This document shows, in pieces, positions 1 to 14,800 of a DNA stretch of 64,000 nucleotides. The notes beneath the pieces are model-generated. The model was not told the DNA's origin, made no database searches, and was given only the letters and a program-made list of their open reading frames with translations. How positions within the stretch are numbered: the stretch's first letter is position 1; each line of letters begins with the position of its first letter. The position numbers and the translations under genes are program-made. The stretch covers positions 11,872,501-11,936,500 of the forward strand of contig CM050447.1 in the NCBI GenBank assembly GCA_027563935.2, written 5' to 3'. The DNA comes from Costus lasius. Taxonomy: Eukaryota; Streptophyta; Magnoliopsida; Zingiberales; Costaceae.

Positions 1-1427
1 TCCACCTGGCGCTCGGGTTGTTCCCTGTCGGTGGGTCTTTGCCATCAAGTATCATTCCGATGGGTCTGTTGCTCGCTATAAGGATCGGCTTGTTGCCAAG
101 GGTTTTTCTCAGATTTATGGCCTCGATTATCATGACACTTTTTCCTGGGTGGCTCGCCTTAATTCTGTTCGGTCCTTACTCTCGTTGGCTTTCAACTGTC
201 GGTGGTCTCTTCACCAAATGGATGTCACAAATGTCTTTCTTTATGATGATCTCTCCGAGGAAGTCTATATGGAGCAACCTCTAGGCTATGTTGCTCAGGG
301 GGAGATGGTATGTTGATTACATAAGTCAATTTATGGACTTAAGCAAATACCACGCGCGTGGTTTCAAAAGCTATCACAAATAATGACATCAGCCGGTTTT
401 CATCACAGTCAGGCTGATCATTCTATATTAATTCTTCGTTCTGAGCGTGGCATTGTCATATTGGTTGTCTATGTTGATGATATGCTTCTTACCGGAGATG
501 ACACACAAGGTATTGAGAAAACGAAACTTCACTTACAGTCCCATTTCTCCATAAAAAATCTGGGTACTCCGAGGTATTTTTTGGGGATTGAAATAGCCTA
601 CAAACAAAGATGTATCTTTATGTCCCAAAGGAAATATGTTCTAGATCTTCTAGAAGAAACTAGCATGAGTGATTGCAAGCCAGCCGATTCTCCATTAGTT
701 TTAAATCAGAAGTACAGCACCACAAGTGTGGATTCTAAATATGTTGATGCAACAAAATACCGGCGATTGATAGGGAAGCTTAACTATCTCACCGTCACCA
801 GGCCCGACATTTCCCACGCTGTTGGCATTATTAGCCAATTCATGCAACAACCAAAACAATGTCGGGACGCTGCCATTCGGATAGTTCAATATATAAAAGG
901 GTCTCCTGGTAAAGGTTTGAGATATTATCAAAATGGACATACTCGGATTGAGGCGTATTCCGATGCTGACTATGCCGGAAATATTGATGATAGAAAGTCA
1001 GTTTCGGGGTTTTGTACTTACCTTGGTGGTAATCTAGTAACTTGGCGAAGTAAAAAAACAAAATGTTGTGGCTAGGTCTACTTGCGAAGCTGAATACAGA
1101 GCTATAAAACACATAGTCTGCGAAATGATGTGGTTAAAGAATTTTTTGAGTGAATGCAGGATTGATTCTTCCAGTCCAATGCACATGTTCTGTGATAATC
1201 AAGCAGCTATATTTATTGCAAATAATCCTGTCTTCCATGAACGTACAAAGCATATTGAGGTGGATTGCCATTTTATCAAAGAAGTCATCACAAAAAAACT
1301 TGTGAGCACTCCGTACCTGAGATCCGAAGATCAGATCGCTGATATCTTTACAAAGTCCCTAGGACCTGCAAGACTTAATCTTCTTTGTAACAAGCTGGGT
1401 TTGATTAATATTTTTGCTCCAGCTTGA
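1..1427 (+). pseudogene. Element A: Ty1/copia pol remnant (RT and RNase H)
   Basis: The window opens inside a copia reverse transcriptase read in the frame starting at base 2: [20 protein letters not shown], then the catalytic YVDDMLL near 470-490, DCKPADSP, and RNase H (EAYSDADYAG, then ARSTCEAEYRA and KHIEVDCHF in the shifted frame). Two lesions are visible: an in-frame TGA at 314-316, where relatives have Arg or Gln, and an extra A in the seven-A run 1052-1058 that shifts the RNase H frame. The stop is at 1425-1427. The 5' part of the element lies outside the window. It is antisense to VPS13 and sits in the intron after exon 22. Confidence 0.9.
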
Positions 1428-1434
1428 GGGAGAG

Positions 1435-1556
1435 TGTTAGAGTTAGAGTTTGTTATTTTAGCCTTAACGGGTTTGGATTTTGTGTTTACCCCAACCCGTT
1501 AGTATTACGGTAAATACTGTGTAACCCTAATGCAAAATACTCTCTTTTGATTTTCA
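1435..1556 (+). repeat. Element A: 3' LTR (right border uncertain)
   Basis: A polypurine tract GAGGGAGAG (1426-1434) directly follows the pol stop, and the LTR begins TGTTAGAG at 1435. The right end cannot be fixed because only one LTR is in the window. A CA at about 1556 is one candidate end. Confidence 0.6.
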
Positions 1557-2209
1557 TTTCAACTGAGGTGATGTGAAGGTCTCTCGTCAAAGCAAGCCTT
1601 ATTTAGATGATCAACCCATCTACAATATTAGGCCTACAAAAGTTACTAATATCGTTTTTGAAACTTATAGATTAAACCAAAGGGGTAGGTTAATATTGGA
1701 GCTTAAGGAGACCATAAAAATCACCTAGAGTGTTCAGTGTAATATGCTACATAAACCAGTCTAAGAAATGATTGGAAAGGGTTAGATAGCAAGAATTCAA
1801 ACCTTTCTAGTAATAGCACACAACATGAAGCCATGAAGTTATGTCATATAACTATAGAGAAAGAAACCATAAGATGATATATTTTATCACAATTTACAAC
1901 ATGAAATACATGATGATGTATTGATGGCCATGATTCAAAATCAATGCATAATTCATATTTTCTTGTCAAGTTCTGGTAAAGAAAACCTTAGATTGAACGT
2001 AATGGTAGCTTAGAAAAGAACGATTTTCCAAGTTATAAGAAAGTGAAATTTTGAAGTTCATCACATAATACAAATATAATTTCCTACAAAAGAAATATGA
2101 ACTATCTTAACTACCAAATACTTTCAGCATAGAAACAATAGCGCGAGCTGCTAAAGGAAAAGGACCCAGCAACTTGATGAACTGTGTTAATAAGATCTAA
2201 ATACTTTAC
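1557..2209. other. Intron sequence left of VPS13 exon 22
   Basis: AT-rich non-coding sequence between the copia remnant and the donor of exon 22. I see no exon, repeat border or RNA gene in it. Confidence 0.5.
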
Positions 2210-2863
2210 CTTCTGAATATCAACTCCTCTTACGCTAATAGCAATGGCATAAGCAGATCCATCAATACTGGCAGGTGGAACTTCAAATACATGTCGTCCA
2301 GCTATGCTGCAAAGTACACCAAATATTAAAAAAAATGATAATGGAGAAATTGTAAATCTCAGTTTATAGCTATGAACAGAATGAGAGGAATATCAAACCT
2401 ACCTAAGACATCTTTGATAATTATAAGAATCTTCAGACTCCAAAACATAAAGATACAAACCAGCTAAAACAAGATAGCATGGTTGCCACTCAGCCAAAGA
2501 ATTTCCAAACCCCTTAAAGTACAGAGACAGGAAAAAATAAACCACAAAGAATAGCAATAATGTTAAAAATTAAAATATTCATACATTATATATGTGTGTG
2601 TATATATATATATATATGCATATATATCACCTTACCCGCCAAACAAGAGTTCTGGCGTCACTTGCTAAATCAACTGGATGCCAAGGTGGCTGGCCAGATT
2701 GCAAATGCCCGCCAAGGCTCTGTTCATTGCTTTTACTGGTGTCATATAATATGTCCAAGAGTTCCATCATCCTAAAATATCTTTCAGGAGAGAAATGAAT
2801 ACCAAGATTGGGCACTTGAATAGAAACCCTGGTAGATGGATAGCTTGGGTGGGGAACTTTAAT
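2210..2863 (-). CDS. VPS13: VPS13 exons 20 to 22: start of the PH domain
   Basis: Exon 20 (2636-2863) encodes [20 protein letters not shown] through [12 protein letters not shown]. Exon 21 (2403-2512) encodes [20 protein letters not shown] then LYVLES. Exon 22 (2210-2306) encodes [20 protein letters not shown] through VRGVDIQK. The WxPCYLVLxGxxLY pattern is a PH-domain core. An internal PH domain is known from plant VPS13M proteins. The donor of exon 22 is CAGAAG|gtaaag. No further exon is seen down to base 1, where a copia remnant begins. Confidence 0.93.
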
Positions 2864-3333
2864 CTTCAAAAGAACATCCAAGTGATATTAGCAAAGAACC
2901 AAAAAATGAATAAACACATCGGGCCAAGTAGATAAATATTTCAGCAAGCATATTCAACTAATCCAGATTCTAACAATGTGCATGTCTGCAAAAAATAATA
3001 AAAGCTTAATTCATTTGTAGACTGCAAAATAGCCATGTTAGTCAAATGATCATGATAGCACATATGCATCTAAGGACCAGAGCACAGAGATAGGTTAGTG
3101 TATGGAATGGCCTAATGTCAAACAAGAGTGTTCAACCCCAATTGACTTTGGAGAGCGTTGTCTACCAATGAACTAGTATAGGACAGCACAGGATGGTCCA
3201 ATACATAGCATACCAGTATCAACCATATAAATGAACCAGTATTGGACTAGACAAACAGGTATGGTCCAATACATAAATGAGCATCAATCATACCAGTTTT
3301 ACCGATACACATATAGACACAAGCACACATATA

Positions 3334-3428
<95 letters not shown>

Positions 3429-6400
3429 ACACGTATGTGTATTTGCCTGTATGCATATTTCCAAATATGTGTATTTACGTATACATGCATTTGCGTATAT
3501 ACATGTAAACATACATATATAAATTATATACGTATATATGAATCAAGGTTCAAGATTCAGTCTATACCTATCCATGCTTGCGCCAATGCGTAGCGATGGT
3601 ATCGGCCAATATAATATATAAATTATATATATGTATGTTTAATTATAAGAGGCACCTAATTATATGGTACCACATACATACATACGTATATACACACACC
3701 TACACATGCACATCTGACTTTTTTACCTAATACCCATACAGAATCCAATTGTATGAACCCAATACTCGAACCCACATGGGTCTCTTATTACATAACCTAA
3801 ATTTGACCTGGATATTTCAATAGGTACAGGCAGTAACTCAATTTTATTAAAAAAAAAACTTTTGATTTATTTGTATTTTAAATTCTTCTATAACATATAA
3901 TTTATAAAATAAAATAATTCATATATTTATATAATAATTAGATTTAAATTAATTGGTGGAGGAACATGGGAAATATTATAATTTTATATATTTTAAATCA
4001 AGTATCAATTATCAATGCCCATACATCAAAACTTGGACCTGTCCTAATTAGCAAATCAAGTACCTAAACCCGCTATAAACATGACAGATACCCATTTAAG
4101 TTAGGTTTAATTGCCATCCCTACTAGTACCAAACAAATTGTTAAAAAAATTGTATACATAGACATGAGGATCAACCAAGTTGTTAAACTAAAGAGTGAGT
4201 AAATTTGAGAGTACGAGATTACCAAAACAAGAAAATAAAGCTATATTAAATGAACCATCTCATGTGATCTATACTATTGTCATTGTTGTGTAGGGAGGCA
4301 TCATTAGGAAGAAAATAAGTTTCAATATCCAAGATAATCCTCAACTGATAAAAAAACACCATATCAACATAGATGGGAAACTAGCTTACCTGTTCAACTA
4401 TAACTGACATCCCACAGCGATCAAGAATATTATAGAACTGATCAATATCCTCCAAATTTGGTAATGTTGAAATTTGGCCCATATTATTCATAGTAGGTAC
4501 ATCCTTCTCACTTTTCCAAAAATCATCGATAAAAAAAGCAGATATATCTCTTCCAGATATATAAAAGCGAGAATATAAACTCTGCTTTTCATCCCTTAGA
4601 ACATCCTGCAGTTATTTTACATATAAAGAGATCGGACAAAGAGACTAGCTCACAGAAAAAAGTCCGCTCTAATAACTTACTTTGGTATGCAAGGTAAAAT
4701 GGCCAAAATCCAGCAGAAATAGGTTTCCCTTCATTCTAGATTTACTATGTCCCATAGGAACTCTGACTTTTGGAGCATCAAGATCGATATCAAGTGCAAA
4801 TCTGAGTACAAGGAAATAAATTATTAAAAGTACAGGAAGCATTAGATCGTAACCAGAAAGGCGGAAACTAAGCAAAAGCATTATAAGAGCAACATCCCTA
4901 AACGAGTATAAGACCAGTTACCCTTGACCAAAAAAGTGTACGAATAACATTCTCAATGCTTATAGACCTCACTGTGTTAGAAGTCATGGTAATTGGCGAA
5001 ATAAGGCAATACAAGAAGGAATCACTTGAACCCTTGATGGTTTAGGTCAAAGTCTCAATTTCCATGAAAAAGAGATGTGAATATTAGAATGTATAATTCA
5101 GACTTCAGTTGTGCTGTTATCTTTGGGATATGTATACCCATTCTGTATTCCCCTTTACAAATATGTTAATTTCAAAAGTAAGCACTTTTCGAATATGTTA
5201 ATTCACAAAGTAAGCAGGTACAAAGCATAGAATTAGATCAACCAACCTTGAGATCTAATATTCTGGCTAACTACTAGAGTAAAGCATATTTGGAACGAAC
5301 AACAATCAGCAACTTTTTATTATTAATCTTCAGCTAGGGCCTACACACCATGAATCATTTATTGTACACAACTGCACATAATTGAACATTTAAACATCAT
5401 TCCAGGGATGGATTTTAGTCTCAGCCAGTATTTAGGTACTGGTCATGGCTCACACCGGAACATACCAAGTGTACCAAGTACCTCGTTTACACAATGTACC
5501 AACACAAGAGATCAGTCCATTGATCATGTCTCAGATTGATGCATACCCAGCTTACCAAGATTAAAATCCATAGTTATATAATGATTCGAGGAATGAGAAA
5601 TGATAGTAAGCTAAGAACCTGCTCCTCTCTTCCAGAACCAATTGAATCTGCTCCTGGGCTCTTCGGGTTACCTGCTCAAGCTTTAACTGATTGCAATAAT
5701 CAAACATGAAAGAAACCATCAGCCAAGTACCTGAGTCAAAACATAATTACAGAAAGCACCATCAGTACCTGTAAAGCAGAAGCAGTCTCCATCGCCACTT
5801 TTGGGCTAACAGCATTACTCCTTTTCACAAATTCCAAAAGGCGATCATAGCTCTCCATTAAGATCTAAGAGACCAGACAAACCAATTCCAGCTAAATAGG
5901 ATATCAACTATTACATTTACCATAAAATGTTGAGTAACCAACATCAGAGACCAAACCTAAACCACAACTTTTGTTCCAAAACTCAGGTAAGCAAAAAAAG
6001 GCAAATCTACAGTTGAAAAACATATAAAAGATTTAACAGTCAGACAATCAAAAAATCCACTTACAAAGAGAAACAAGTGAAGGAAATAAAATAAAGAAAA
6101 TTAAAGTAAAGTTTTATTATCAACTCAAAATAATTACCAGAAAAGAAAATGGAAAAGAGATAAATGAGGACACATAAAGGAGATTAACTAGATGCTTAAA
6201 AAGATAGAACAAAACATATAAGATCCCTGGAAAAAAGGTGATAATGGATTCTAGTAAGTATTACTTATTTATCCACAGAAGAAAATTAACTAATGTCTTT
6301 CTCTTGTAGCATCACTGCATCAACAACCAAGAACTCAAGCATCTAAAATAGAATGTTGCTACGATATACCCACTTCTCTTTAGAATGTCAATAATTGTAT

Positions 6401-8835
6401 GTTATCAAAAGATAAAGAGAATAAGTGACAGGATGATAAGTTTTTAAAACTACAAAAGTACATTTTTCATAACTTGCTGAAACAATAATATTATGTAGAT
6501 GACAATTACCGATACATGACATGGAGCAATAGTTGCTGTTAGCCGCCAATCAACATCTTCATTTATGGGTGCATGAATAAAACAAGCATCAAGAGCATTG
6601 GTCTTTCTCTCACTGATGACACTCTGCAGATGAACATATCATAATGAATGACGAAGCCTAAAAACTTGGCAAGTGAAACACCAATATGATAAGTGAACAA
6701 ACCTCAGCTAGTGACCCTTCAGGAGATGATAAACCACATGATTTTAAGGATACATTACAGTGAATGCTTCTAGGATACAGCTTGGTGATAAGATGAAGTT
6801 GTTCAAATTTACCACAAACAATCTCTGATTCATGGATATCAATGATTCTAGCAGCAGCCTTTCCAATGGACACTTCAACAAGATACTGTATCATATTCTG
6901 CAAGTCTTTTCCCAAATGGGAGATAGCGTCCTCATCTTCTTGGTAGCTTAAAATTTCATTAATTGCCCGCCACTCTTCCTTGGTCAATTTTTCTTCTTCA
7001 ACCAACTGTGATTCACTTGAATTACTTGCCATAGAAGTAACTCCTGTAGACCGCCTATAATATGGTAATAGTGAAAGCATAGATAAGATGGAAAGACTGG
7101 TCATTGTACATTTTATATGGGCATAAATCTTTAAAGTTTAAAGGAGAAGGTCAGCAAGACAATCTAGTCCCACATAACAAATAGATTAGAGGAAATTTAT
7201 CCCTACAATCAACTTACCATCTAAAGGACCACCAGCTTCTCGTCGACTTATCCTTCTGTTCAGATGCTTCTTTTGACTTCACATATCCAAATTTAGCATG
7301 TGCAAGCAACCTGTATTGTGTTATGGAATATGATGTTCCAAGGTCCAGACTAATAATAATCAAGAAAATTTTGCTCATTTAGGACCCACCTCCACAGTAA
7401 TATCACTTTGGAATCGAGAATTCTCTCAATCTGCCGAATTTCAGATATGTCCACATTGGAAGATTGTTGCAAAATGTTTACATACAATTGTATATAACGA
7501 CGACGCAGCTGACAAAGATGTTTAATTTTGTCCCATGAGAACCAATAGCTTAAAGCAAGAAAAAAAATCTGGATTAGACAAAGGACAATGGAACACATAA
7601 AAATGAAAATGGGCATATTTATGGTGATAATAGTAGCAATTTTTTATAATGTAATTCAACTTTCTACATCACAAATGGTAACTAAAATATAATTGGCTCA
7701 AATAGAAAGTTCAAAATTAATTAATTCACAACGAAATGGAAGCACAATAATCAAAACATACGCACCATAATTTCTTCTGCTCCAGGCCAGCTAACATGGC
7801 AAACCGCCACCATGCATGAGGATCGTGTGAGATTGGTACCACGGGTCTCAAATGGGAGATATCAACACGTATCTTATATCTTGAAAAGGTTTCAAGCAGC
7901 TTTATGCCATCATAATATTGAGACTATGAAAGCCAAGAGAAAAAAGAGATATCATGACCTTGCACCGTGAAACAACAAAGATTACTCAATAATCAAATGC
8001 ATATCACCTCAGATATACTTATAGAAACATCTCTAAGATCAAGAGAAGCCTTCTCAAAAGGGATCTCAGGATCATTCCTTTCTTGCTTTCCAAGACGGTG
8101 ATATTTAAGAACTCCATTAATAGGTGATAACAAGTATCTACGGTTCAGTGCCCAAGAGGAAGCTTCGTGACTAGGATTTTCATTTATCCCTTCTTGGAAC
8201 ACCTGCCACAAATAAAAAAAGTCAAATTATAATTTATCACACAGTAAAAAACAATACCAAACTCAAGAATGTAAGCCACTCGATGAATTTGAACCTCAGT
8301 CCATTCATTAGGGGTCAAATCTTCCCATTTCTGGTTAAGCTTCCAAGGAGAACAGTCAGAATCATGATATACAGCCAACCTCTCAAGTTGCAAAGACTGT
8401 CATACATCATACATCAAAATGAGGTTTCATTGAACTCAAAATATCAAGATTAAGTATACTCAAAACTCATAATTGATAAAAAAAAAGATAGGAATAATTA
8501 GAAGTGTGTATACTCGTACTATGACCCTATATGGTTATCTAGCACAACTAAGTGTTTAAACAATTGATTTAATCGAAACACTCAAATATATTTGAATGGT
8601 TGCAATGTAATAAGTTATAGAATGTACACTGGCAAATAGAACAGGTAACAGATCTTGCCTAAAAATACCAGGCATGTTAAACTTGAAGACTCAAAGTGAT
8701 TTAGGAACCTTTTCTTAATTTTGGATAGCTTTCCTCTATCCTCTTTCATGGATTATATTATCTATGGAGTTCTTTTTATATTCTAAGTTCAAATACTTAA
8801 CAAAATTAAATAGAATTTTTAAAGCTTAAAACACA

Positions 8836-8887
<52 letters not shown>

Positions 8888-11800
8888 AAAGTTCTATTGA
8901 ATAGTTAGAGAAGAATAACTATTACTGAAGGATAACACTTCTTTATAGAACCAACAAATTACCAATAATTTTGTTCTAGGCAAGCTGTAACGGAATCTCT
9001 TAATTATACTTATACAAGTCCAATACTCTAGGTGAATGAGAAGTAGTTCTACCTTTTTATTTATATCAAAAGGTAGAATACACACACATTCTAATTGATT
9101 AAAACTTGTGGGAATTATTCATTCTAACTCTAAATTTTGAAAATTACTCATTCTAACTCTAACATCTAACTCAAACACTACAAGTTGAACATCGATTAAA
9201 TAATTCCTAGCTTGCTACATAGAGAACCAAATTGTGGAGAAGCAATAGATTTAGTAAAAAAAATCAACAAATTAATTTGATATTGTAGAAAACGGAGCAC
9301 ATAACTTTGTGATCATTCCATCATTATAGCATCTCTAACAAAATGATATATTGATACAAAATGTTTGGCTCATTCATGAGAAGTTAGATTATCCGCAATA
9401 TATCTAGTCAATTATCACAATTTATGAGCATTCCTCTTACTGAGTGAAAGCAAAGTCATCAAATTAACAATTTGTGAATCATGTCTAAACTGTTTATCCT
9501 CAAGATACTATGCTGCACATAGCTCATCTAAGAGGGTGATTAGACTCGCTCGCGAGGTGTTGCAAAAAGTGCATTCAGTATTGATCATACACTACATAAC
9601 TTCATACGTCCTTCAACTTATTCTCTGATATATCACTTGCCTCACCTCTCCCATCTTCCAGCAACTCCAACCAAAAAAAGGATCAAAATGTACTAAATAT
9701 TGTATCGTGTCAAACATCAAACAAGTTCTCATTCTTCTTTAAAGCAAGTAGTTTAATTACTTACTCATCTTCCATCGAAAGATAAAATCAACCTTCATTG
9801 AAGTTGTACATTCAACAAGAAAGTAAAAGAATTTTAGTATAGGTATCAAAAATCAGAATAAAAGTTAATATTTAGTTCTTTGCATAAAATCAACTGTGCA
9901 CCATGTCCTTTTATTGATTTCATGCATGATTTAAGGTACTGACTACTGATCTAAGCATAACCAGTACACAGACCCCAACGTAATAGGATATAGTCAATGC
10001 AAGATTAAATTGTTAAACGAGTATCAAAAAGAATGCATAAGCCGTACCAAGGGTGGGTATGCATATAGAAAACTAGTCATTTGGGTCGGAGTCCCAAGCA
10101 TATGCAATATTACATTATTACTATCTGCATACTTGCATAGTACACAACATTTTAGTGAATATGAACATAATTGGTTAACATTCGCATTAATATATCCAAA
10201 GTTTAAAATAATCTGTTAATCTGCTGAGTCAAGAAGATGGTCTAACAACATGCAACTATGATTGCAAATAAAGAAAAAGAGCAAGAGTACGAACTAGCAG
10301 TTGATCATTTTCATAACATGTTTGTCAAGAATGAAACTAACACAATGATGGTTTGGTGACAGGCAATTGAGGATCAATATTCCACGACAAGCCCAGTGAT
10401 CCAACTCACTTCTCTCAATAATAATTAAATTAATTGCTTGTGAGAATGCAAGTGAAACAAGATAAACTACTCAATTGTATAAGGAGAGTGACAACAATGA
10501 TAATAGGTCAGGATGGGAAATGATACTCTACCGTACCAAATACAACTACAACATCAATTTTCTCAATTTCAATACCCACAATTATCTCAACCACCACCCA
10601 ACCAAAAAACTCAACCAAGTAGCTAACTGGCCAACGCAAGGAACAAAAAGGAAGAGCACAGCAACAAAGAGCGCTCCACCTACGTCATATCTACAACTAA
10701 ACGAGGATGAATATCAAGAATCACATGAGACCGGCACCCCTCCGTCATGAGGTACAAAATGTTTAAAGCTATTTAAAAAATAGTACAAGCAGAGATGATC
10801 AAGCCAAAGAAGATAGAGATGGTGGTATTGAAGGAGATGTTTCATTAACACAAAAGCTAAGAGCCTTGTCCTTGCAAAGTCGAATTTACACACACAACAG
10901 AAGATGAAAACAATGATGGACATTTCAGATCTCACGTACCAACATCAAAGAAGAGACAAGGGAGCAACAACATAAAAAAATAAATGCTTTTGATGACTAC
11001 GAGAAGATGAGATCCGCTCTATCATTAGAATATGAGTGGACCATCGTGGTGGTAGCCAAGCTACAAAGGAGGCAACATAAAGGCATCTTAAGATGGTTCT
11101 TGCAAGCGCCCATCCCTTTTGTAGCGCCAATCCCACAAATGATAGTAGACCACATGAGATTAACATGTAGACTTCAGTACCACATGTCATGCAATGACTT
11201 CCAGATGTATGCATTATAGAACCATGGATTTTTAATATTAAATACAATCAGTCTACCATTCTGAAAGTCAACACTCATTTTGGTTAAACAAGGAGCTCCT
11301 ACTAAAAGGTTAGTATAACCCAACTAAATTGTGGATTTCATTAATTACAACATAGATTCAAATCTCAGTCCGGCTCGCCGAACCGGTATAGTATCAGTAC
11401 TGTACAGGCAAAGCAGGTGGCACTAAAAGCTTCGAAGCTTCTAGCGCCGCCCACTGCCTCCCTCTACCATCCACCCTCGAGTGAAGCTTCCAGCGCCACC
11501 CGCTGCCTCCCTCTACCGTCCGCCTTCGAGCCATCCTCCGACAGCCATTCCGGGACCGAACGGCCACCGGACAGGTACCGTACCGGACAAACGGTTCTTT
11601 GAACCATAGTTACAAGTCCACTTTCATTCAAACTCAAATTATAAACACCCAAAAATTAAATAATTTTAATTCTTAACAAGTGTCCAGGAAAAGTGGGATT
11701 AAACCATATACGTGAGCCCAATTCAAAATTAAGCTCAAGATGAGCCCAACTTTACTGAGTATCAGTATTGTCAATATAACCATCAGTTCAAGCCATGTCT

Positions 11801-14800
11801 AGTCGCAGACTCTCGATACTTTAAAACTTGATTAATGCTCTAGTTGAATTTTCATCTTCTTTAGTAGCTCTCTTGGACTGTTTCACATTGCAGAATCCCT
11901 AGCATTGAAATAAGTGTCATATTTTTTTTCTCTTTGTTATGTGTAGCTTTCATCCATTCTCTTGATTGTTCTGTACTCAATTTTAATAATGGATCTACAA
12001 TTTTCAATTCCGTTAGGCCAAAGTATGCGCTCATAACTTACAGTTTTAAGAAATTAAGCCTATCTAAAATAGGGTCTTTAATTCAAGATTCATTTACTGT
12101 AACCATTATTATCTAAATTTTGAAGGTTTATGGGAGATTCTGTCATGCCTTAGTAACCTATTGCATATTTCAGCATACACATAGGCATTTATCTTATTTC
12201 ATGTAACAGAATTTACATAGAAAACCCAGTTAACAAGCAATAGAATGCACAAAAACAACAAAAAAGGATCATTAAAACTGCACACACCGACAAGAACCTA
12301 ATATAGTAGTTTTGTTTGGTTTTGCTTTACTGCACGCTTCAGAATGGCGATGGAACTGTGCAAAAAAGAATGAACTAACCCAGAATCCAGATGAAGTACT
12401 AGTGTCAATATTAAGAAGTGATCAGAGCTAAGCAAATGAGATTTGGGAACATTCATCCAATGCATACCTTCCTCAGCTTATCAAGAGCGCCACTAGTATC
12501 AAATATTTCATTACCCTGTTCATTCATCGTAGTAGCTGCAAGCTTTGATAAAGTAAACCCAGTACAAAATGGATGCCCGGGGTTGCTGAAATGAACAAGG
12601 TAAAAAGTAGGTTAGATTAGGAAGAGGGGATAAAGAACAAATATTTAAAACCAATTGCAAAACTATAGTTCCTACTTCCTAGCAGACCTGATAGTGTCTT
12701 CATATCTGATGTGAACATTGCTAATAGTAACCTTAAGATTACCAATTATAGTGGCTATAAGAGAGCCTAACCATGAACTTCCTCCAGGTGCCTGGCGCAA
12801 TATAGAAAAACATTCAACCAACTTGAATTAATAACCAAAGGTACTGTCACACTCAAAAAATCGTACTGGTACAAAAAAAAATAGATATGTAGGAAAGAAA
12901 TCTTAGAAGAAACAACATAAGAACAAATAAGAAGCACCAATAGCTACTTACTGACAATTTTTGGTAGCATCTCTGTAATTTTTTAAGTACAATGAAAACA
13001 GAACAATAAGAACTCATATAAACAAATAACATTTCAACTGATTGCACATTTCAAAGCCAAAGATTAAATCTCATATTGAGATAAGAAATTTTCCACATTT
13101 TTGGCGACATAATAGCAGTTTTCCTATTGAAAAATAGGAAATAAAAACAGTAACATGACGAGTAATATCAGCAAGGATACAATAAATGATGGTTTAGTGT
13201 TAATATATGATATTCTCATCTGCCTATACTTAGTTATTCATAAACTCAGAAAAAGATATTTACTATTGAAGGTAGTGTAAGTCTGTAACACTTTCTTCTC
13301 AAATTTTTTGAAGATGAACAGTTGTTGCATTTATTTATGACATTGATTTAGAATGAAGCAACACAAAGATAATCAAAAAGCGACCACTTACTTCAAAATA
13401 AGAAATATAATGCAATCATGTAAACTAGAAAACTTATCAGATAAAGAGGCTATACACTTTCTGCACGTGATCTCCTGGTTGCTTCAAGGGTTGCCACTTC
13501 AGCCTCCTATATGCAAAAAAAAATAAATTAACACAAAAAGTTCTTCGTAGCACTAGATCCAGTCAATATGAATTAGGTTCAGAATAGAAGGCAGAAAAAA
13601 AGTGTTCCAAAATGTCCAGTCCGAGCTTGGACCATATCAATTTGGACCAATTTTATATAATATCATCAGTATGTCAGATGGATATATCAATCTGGAGTGG
13701 CTTAGGTTACATATAATATAGAACAATGAAGGAAACTGTTTCAAATGCACAAACTAAAAGGTTATTCTATAAATGAAGTTTTCCACATTATAATGCTGCA
13801 ACGGTGAATAAAAGGTTAAATTACGCACTATAAAAAACAATGAAGAAAAAAATCCCAGACAAATGCGATGAGCAAAAGTTTATTGCCTAACAGAATATAC
13901 AACGATAGTTATGCACAGATGGATAAAAATTCAAATTAAGTTCTATTGTAAATTATAGTGAACGGTACAGATGAGAGTGTTTGAAGTCCAATGCTAAATG
14001 CGTGTCTATAAGCACATATCTTGTCTTAAAAGTTTGAAACTAGACATATGGGAAGAATAGCACTATGCAAAACACTAAGGCTATGTTCGGTTGGATGAAA
14101 TCCACGGGAAAGAATGGAAAGTGCAATGAAAGTCATCCAAATTCATTGCGCTTTCCATCCTTTCCGCCGTGGATTCCATCCAACCGAACATAGCCTAAAA
14201 GATTCACACAATAGCAACAACAGTGAAATATAAAGCAAAGTTGAAAAAGGTAAACTAAGAAAAAGACTATATAACATTTTAATCTTGATAGCCGATTGGT
14301 TGCGTCTAATAAGGTTACTAATAACAAAGTCAAAATGGTGATTGAACACAATGTTCAAAACATCAGTATTCGCCCAAACTAGTCCAGTCCGTTTACTGCT
14401 ATACTATAGTCAAATATAACGCTATTATAAATATGTATACACTATATGATTTATGTTCTGGTATACCAATGTAGGGTCAGTTCATACCAGGCCTACCACC
14501 TGATAAACTGTATTTAAATTATTGATTGAATGTAGGAAACAGGAAGGTGGCTATGTTAAAAATCAAGGAACGCGTGACAACTATCCAATTTGAAAATAAA
14601 AACATCACCTCAATTTGCTGCAGTTTAGCTAGAAAAAGCTTTTCTCTATCTTCATCCTGGAAGGTCGAAAGGAAAGATACAGTAAGCCTAAACACTAACA
14701 ATTGCACGCAAAGAAGAAAATAAGAGAAATATTCTTATATAAGAAAAAAATTCATGTAAACATCTTACACTAAGTGTTTGCCCATCAGGAGCAGGATGAG

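Larger units (their letters stand above)
8397..12467. other. VPS13 intron 8, 4.1 kb, non-coding
   Basis: Between exons 8 and 9 I find a (TA)n run (8838-8885) and a candidate Mutator-type MITE (11351-11609), and no other structure. The ORFs near 10010, 10475, 10945 and 11007 show no domain, and their codon use looks random. Confidence 0.6.

Noticed and set aside
3231..3593. ORFs of 63-120 codons with long YI repeats
   Set aside because: Translation of the (TA)n microsatellite on both strands.
10945..11247. 100-codon minus ORF and 70-codon plus ORF in VPS13 intron 8
   Set aside because: No domain, no start context, overlapping on both strands, inside a well-supported intron.
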